NCBI GenBank assembly: GCA_008933995.1
Contig: WARS01000009.1
Coordinates: 2,611,501-2,675,500, forward strand
Length of the DNA stretch: 64,000 nt
DNA from: Datnioides undecimradiatus
Taxonomy: Eukaryota; Chordata; Actinopteri; Lobotiformes; Datnioididae
Direction: 5' to 3'
Under the pieces are notes generated by a model that worked only from the letters and a program-made list of their open reading frames with translations, made no database searches and had not been told where the DNA came from. Numbering within the stretch: position 1 is the stretch's first letter; every line of letters starts with the position of its first letter. This document shows positions 60,078 to 64,000 of the stretch, in pieces. A program made the position numbers and the translations under genes.

Positions 60078-62639
60078 TGGAGGGGAGGGGACTGGCAATT
60101 CAAAGGACTTTGGAAACTATTCCAGGCATAATTGGGAAGAAGGAGGGTCCCACATCTTTTCTCCCACATGGGACGGTTCCCAATGCCGCAGACACATCAG
60201 GTCGCCTCATTTTAGCAGCTATTCATTATCTTTATTACCCGCTTGATAGTTTAGAGAAACTGCTCATTTATTGCTCATTACACCTCTTTGGTAGAGTGTA
60301 TGTTTTAAAATTCAGCTGTAACGTGAAAGGGTCTTATTACAGAAAAAAAAGTGCCTTTTTCTCCACTTATCCTCGTCACGTGTGGACATTTTCATCCTAG
60401 TTTGTTTTCAAAGTCTGAGTTAAATCATCCCTCCCCTGCTCTGCTTTCAGACTATATTATTCTGAGCTGGGAGCTGTAAGCTGTGTATCCTTTAGGCGTT
60501 AAGTGTACCACCCTGGCCACTGAGCCATACTGCAGGTAGAACAAGGATTACCCCTCTTCCTTTAATGTCTAAAGAAATCATATTGTGCAATGTTAAGGAT
60601 GATGCTTGCTTTCATGTTCGAACAAGAGTTATAATAATAAAAAGTAATAAAGATGTGAGCACATTTTAAACCAGCATGGGAGAATGGATTTTGTTCTACC
60701 TGCACACCATGGACCATCTCATTCAGGTGGACTTCTCGACGGCAACAGAGTTCAGAGTTCAGATAAAGTGAATCCAAATACCAGGATTTGTCTGAACTGC
60801 ACAGACAAAGAAATCCAGGATGTCTTTTAATCAATAGCCAGGCAAGCAGGATTTATCATATTGTGGAAATAATAAATAAACTTCAAACAGAAAAGGGGAA
60901 TTCAGACACTGAAGTACTGTCACTATAAAGCCGACCTTCTCTTAGACGCTCTGGTGTTGTCTCTAAAACAGGCAAACAGTCTGTAGAAAGAGCCGATGAG
61001 GATGAAGTTGGCATTAGATTAGTGATTGGTTGTTAAGATACCCGGTACCTAACTGTGGTCATGTCATGTGATCGTCACTGTATGGACATGCAGTTTGAAT
61101 AGAGTCGTCTTTAACAAAGGGTACTTCTCTCTGCTTTTGTTTATTCACTGCAGACAGTAGGCAGGATTCCTCGCTGATCGTCTGAGAGTCAGTATAGCGC
61201 TGCTTCACTTTTCCAGCAGCTGTAAAACAACACACAGGAGCTTTACTCTGGTCTAGAGAAGCCGCGGCTTTGGTTCACTGACAAGCTGTAACCTAAACCT
61301 TACATTTACTGCTGAACTGGTAACTTAGCGCAAATCTTCTCCCCTGCTCCAATCTCTCTTACACACTTGCTAGGAGCAGACACACACTTGAAGGATCTAC
61401 TCTTATAAGAGACGATATACGCTAAAGGCTTTAAAGTCTAGAAGAATAAGCAGTCACTCTTAATGGCAGCTCTGGTCTGTTGAATGCTGGTTTTGGTGCA
61501 GGATGTCCTGTGTTGTGCGAGTCAATCAGGCTTCTGCCCTGTTTTGACTTTTGGCTCAGTTGCCAATGAACCACAAACAAAACCAAACAAGATGAGGCAA
61601 GTTGAGCCTTACCATGCACCTGAAACCTGGCTGAAGACAGTTGGTGCATGGGAGCTCTTTATCATTGCCTCATATTTGCTGTCAGGGAGCCTTTTAATAC
61701 ATCTTGCAGATATTGGGTTGATCTGCCCTTTTCCCAAACCCCCCACTGCCTGCAAACTCCACCTCTCACCCCCTTCTTCTCTATTAATATTAAGCTTAGT
61801 ATGAATTGAATCAGAAATCAGGAAGGTTGAAAGGTTTCCACCTGGATTCACCTCACTAGTGCACTTCACGAGCGTCTGAAACATGTCAGCACATTCAGCG
61901 AGATCTGATGAGGCTCTAAAGCCATCAGCAGCTCAGCAGCTTCTCCATATTGCCTGCGGTCGTATGTGTACGTACTGCACAGCACCCTGTGCGCTGGCTG
62001 TATGGAATTTGAAAAGGTGCGATAGCAGAATGCAATTTTCTGCCCGTTGCACTGCCACCGCAAATCTCATCTTGTACTTATTTTTCATGATATACCACTG
62101 TTTTTGGGGGGTGGTATTTAAACGTATTCACTTCCACGAAGTATTGGTTTGCCTTTATGTCAGTATTGGATGACAACAAATTGAAATGAGATAAGACAAG
62201 AACAATAATTACAACTTTCTTGCATTTAAAATCTTGTGTTTTCATCAATTTGAAGGAACCATTTTTGAAATCGATACCCGCGAAGAAATGAGACCCTCAA
62301 ATTTTGGGTAATTTATTCTCAAAGTAAAGGGTTTTACTGCCGGGAAACCACAATGCAACATGAGCTATGCAAAAGAGACAAAGGGGAAGGAGTGGGAGGA
62401 AAGTAATAAGAGCACTGATTTAGAATGAATCCAGCTCTGGGAGATTAAATGACATATTCGGGCCAAGTGTGGACACCCAGAGACGCCTGAAAACATCAGG
62501 CAGTAATGATCAGACACCAATAATTGGCAGACGGCGGGAGACTGAAGCAGAACCAAAAGTAAAAAAATTAAAAAAACACAAAGGTGAACCTATAGGAGCG
62601 GTTTATTTTTCATTGTCATTCCATTTTTTAATGTATTTA
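60078..62639. other. Unique non-coding DNA, about 2.6 kb
   Basis: No simple repeat of note. A tRNA A-box-like string TGGCTCAGTGG sits on the minus strand at 60517-60527 but lacks a B box. Frames of up to 121 codons show no domain. Confidence 0.5.
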
Positions 62640-62960
62640 ACATATTTTCCCCTTTCCTCCACTTACCTCGTATATCTTTCTACTCTACTGTCTCACTCCT
62701 CAACACAATACACACAGTGTTTTTAGTTTCTTCTATTTCTATTGATATTTCCAACTTCACTTTCTCTTCTGTTTAGTTGCTGAAATCTTCGCTGCCTTTG
62801 TTCTTTATTTCCCTCCTCTACAACTCCAGCGCTGCCTGCGTTTTCTTCCCTCGAGGTCTTCTCACTGACTCTCTTTCTTACAGTATTTATTTTGTTTCCT
62901 CGCCCTGTGCCCCCACACCACCCTCTATTATTTTTCCTCTCTCTCTCTCTGCTTCTCAGT
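62640..62960 (+). repeat. Pyrimidine-rich tract
   Basis: C/T-rich over about 320 bases, with (CT)n at 62937-62950. It explains the Arg/Glu-rich minus-strand frame at 62723-62968. Confidence 0.6.
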
Positions 62961-63119
62961 GTTATCAATAGACATTAGTTTAAAGTGTTTGATGTCAGTC
63001 AGCGGTGTCAGTAATAGATTAAAACAGAGAGGTGTACAGCACAGAAGGCTATTGATCTGCAGAGTGGAGTCAGATCTGCTCAGCTTTGCAGTCGAGTGCA
63101 TGCTCTCTACAGTACTGTG

Positions 63120-63147
63120 GTGTGTGTGTGTGTGTGTGTGCGTGTGC
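63120..63147. repeat. (GT)n microsatellite
   Basis: Ten pure GT units ending in CGTGTGCA. Confidence 0.95.
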
Positions 63148-63558
63148 ACTTTTACCCAAAATACGGAAAAGATTGTGAAAAGAAAAAAGCAGGACCAAAG
63201 CACAGTAGTTACTTATATAAGCATACACAATAGGAGATTATCAAATGTTTTCTTATTTGAAAGGCCTCAAACAAAAATTCGACCAACACTAGTTTAATAT
63301 TTATATATAATAATAATAATTAATATTTAGGTTTAATAATAGAATAGAATCATGAAAGGGTAGATTAAGTTGTGATAACAGTTAAAGTTGAGATGAGCAT
63401 TGAATGTATTCAGACTGTTACGTGTGTTTTAACAACCACGCGGCATGTTTCCCTGATCAATCCAGTTTTTTTTCCTGTCACCATCTTTTTTCTGTTCTCC
63501 CCCACAGAATTCGATAAAGTTCTCCACTTTCTTAAACTGTATTGAAAAACCATTGCTG
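63148..63558. other. Non-coding stretch, AT-rich
   Basis: TATATAATAATAATAATTAA-type DNA at 63301-63340. No gene candidate. Confidence 0.5.
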
Positions 63559-63583
63559 AAAAAAAAAAAAAAAAAAAAAAAAA
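63559..63583 (+). repeat. Poly-A tract (A25)
   Basis: The longest homopolymer in the window. It may be a retroposon tail, but no AATAAA, promoter box or target duplication was found around it. Confidence 0.85.
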
Positions 63584-63784
63584 TCTTTTTGGAGCCGTGC
63601 TTGGTCCCCGTTTAAAAGATATTGATCCCCCTCTAATTACAGACCAGAGCTTTTCTTCCACTGCACTCTGTTGGCTGCAACAAGTGATCAAAGCATAGAG
63701 AGTGACAGAAAGTATGTATGTTAGTGTTGCCTCCCAAGATGCAACTTGACTGAGGTTGTCGTCTGCTTCTTCAGAGTCTGCGGT

Positions 63785-63980
63785 GCCTTTTCAGATTGCT
63801 TTTAAACGAAGGTCACCGGTTCTATCCCCCCCGATTGTCCATGACGCACCTTCATTAACACCACTGAGGTGCCCTCGATCAAGGTCCTTAACCCCCGCAT
63901 CTGCACTAGATTGAACTAGGGTTGCAATGGACAGCTCCAAAGGGTGAATAGGTGCAGCGTTATCAGTGCATTCCTGAAAA
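63785..63980 (+). mobile_element. Degenerate SINE copy near the window end
   Basis: GGTCACCGGTTCTATCCCCC (63811-63830) resembles a tRNA T-arm/B-box region. It is followed by GAGGTGCCCTCGATCAAGG (63866-63884), CCTTAACCCCC and GACAGCTCCAAAGGGTGAAT (63931-63950), the body order of common teleost SINEs as I recall them. The A box is not recognisable and the 3' end may lie outside the window. Confidence 0.5.
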
Positions 63981-64000
63981 AACAGAGCTTAGCTGACAGT

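Noticed and set aside
60517-60527. Perfect A-box-like TGGCTCAGTGG on the minus strand
   Set aside because: No B box at the expected distance and no cloverleaf can be drawn, so neither a tRNA nor a SINE is called.
63559-63583. A25 as evidence of a processed pseudogene
   Set aside because: No polyadenylation signal, coding remnant or target duplication upstream.

Overview
The window looks like 64 kb of non-coding nuclear DNA from a vertebrate, most probably a percomorph teleost fish. What is seen: dense (CA/GT)n, (CT)n and tetranucleotide microsatellites, no compact gene order, no ribosome-binding sites or operons, and no long open frame that resembles a protein. The teleost call is inference. 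It rests on several interspersed repeats that match families I recall from spiny-rayed fish genomes, including a tRNA-derived SINE with a CCTTGAGCAA-type body, a repeat with the motif GTTAGCATGCTAGCATTAGC and a CCGGTCCGTGG-bearing hAT-like end.

I found no protein-coding exon, rRNA gene, true tRNA gene or CRISPR array that I can support. The longest open frames (about 100-220 codons) come from translated low-complexity DNA, for example a 450-base polypyrimidine tract at 7655-8106, or His-Thr runs from CA repeats. The window is best described as intergenic or large-intron DNA. Without a search I cannot tell which, nor name the flanking genes.

Layout. 1-9.3 kb: simple repeats, a compound CT/CA array (2872-2973), two oligo-A tracts and a purine-to-pyrimidine strand switch (7256-8106). 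9.3-14.2 kb: nearly repeat-free unique DNA. 14.2-17.1 kb: one well-preserved SINE with 13-bp target duplications (14236-14471), then GT/CA arrays, one ending in a potential Z-DNA tract. 17.1-26.2 kb: unique DNA with a degenerate SINE tail (about 20700) and a 50-bp near-perfect palindrome (21013-21062). 26.24-26.70 kb: a 446-bp element with 30-bp perfect terminal inverted repeats and a direct-repeat target duplication. 31.6-32.0 kb: a broken LINE reverse-transcriptase fragment. 33-39 kb: degenerate relatives of the inverted-repeat element and a hAT-like terminus. 42-49 kb: a CT/AT compound repeat, a tRNA-like head on the minus strand and an opposite-strand relative of the inverted-repeat class. 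51.5-52.0 kb: a teleost repeat with internal duplication. 57-60.1 kb: a cluster of seven GT/CA arrays. 63.6-64 kb: a 25-base poly-A and another SINE tail running toward the window end.

The elements do not form a pathway. They are independent transposon insertions and slippage-derived repeats. I looked for an undescribed multi-gene system and saw no evidence of one. The items most worth a second look are the nested palindrome, the inverted-repeat element and its relatives, the intact SINE insertion and the strand-asymmetric polypurine/polypyrimidine block.
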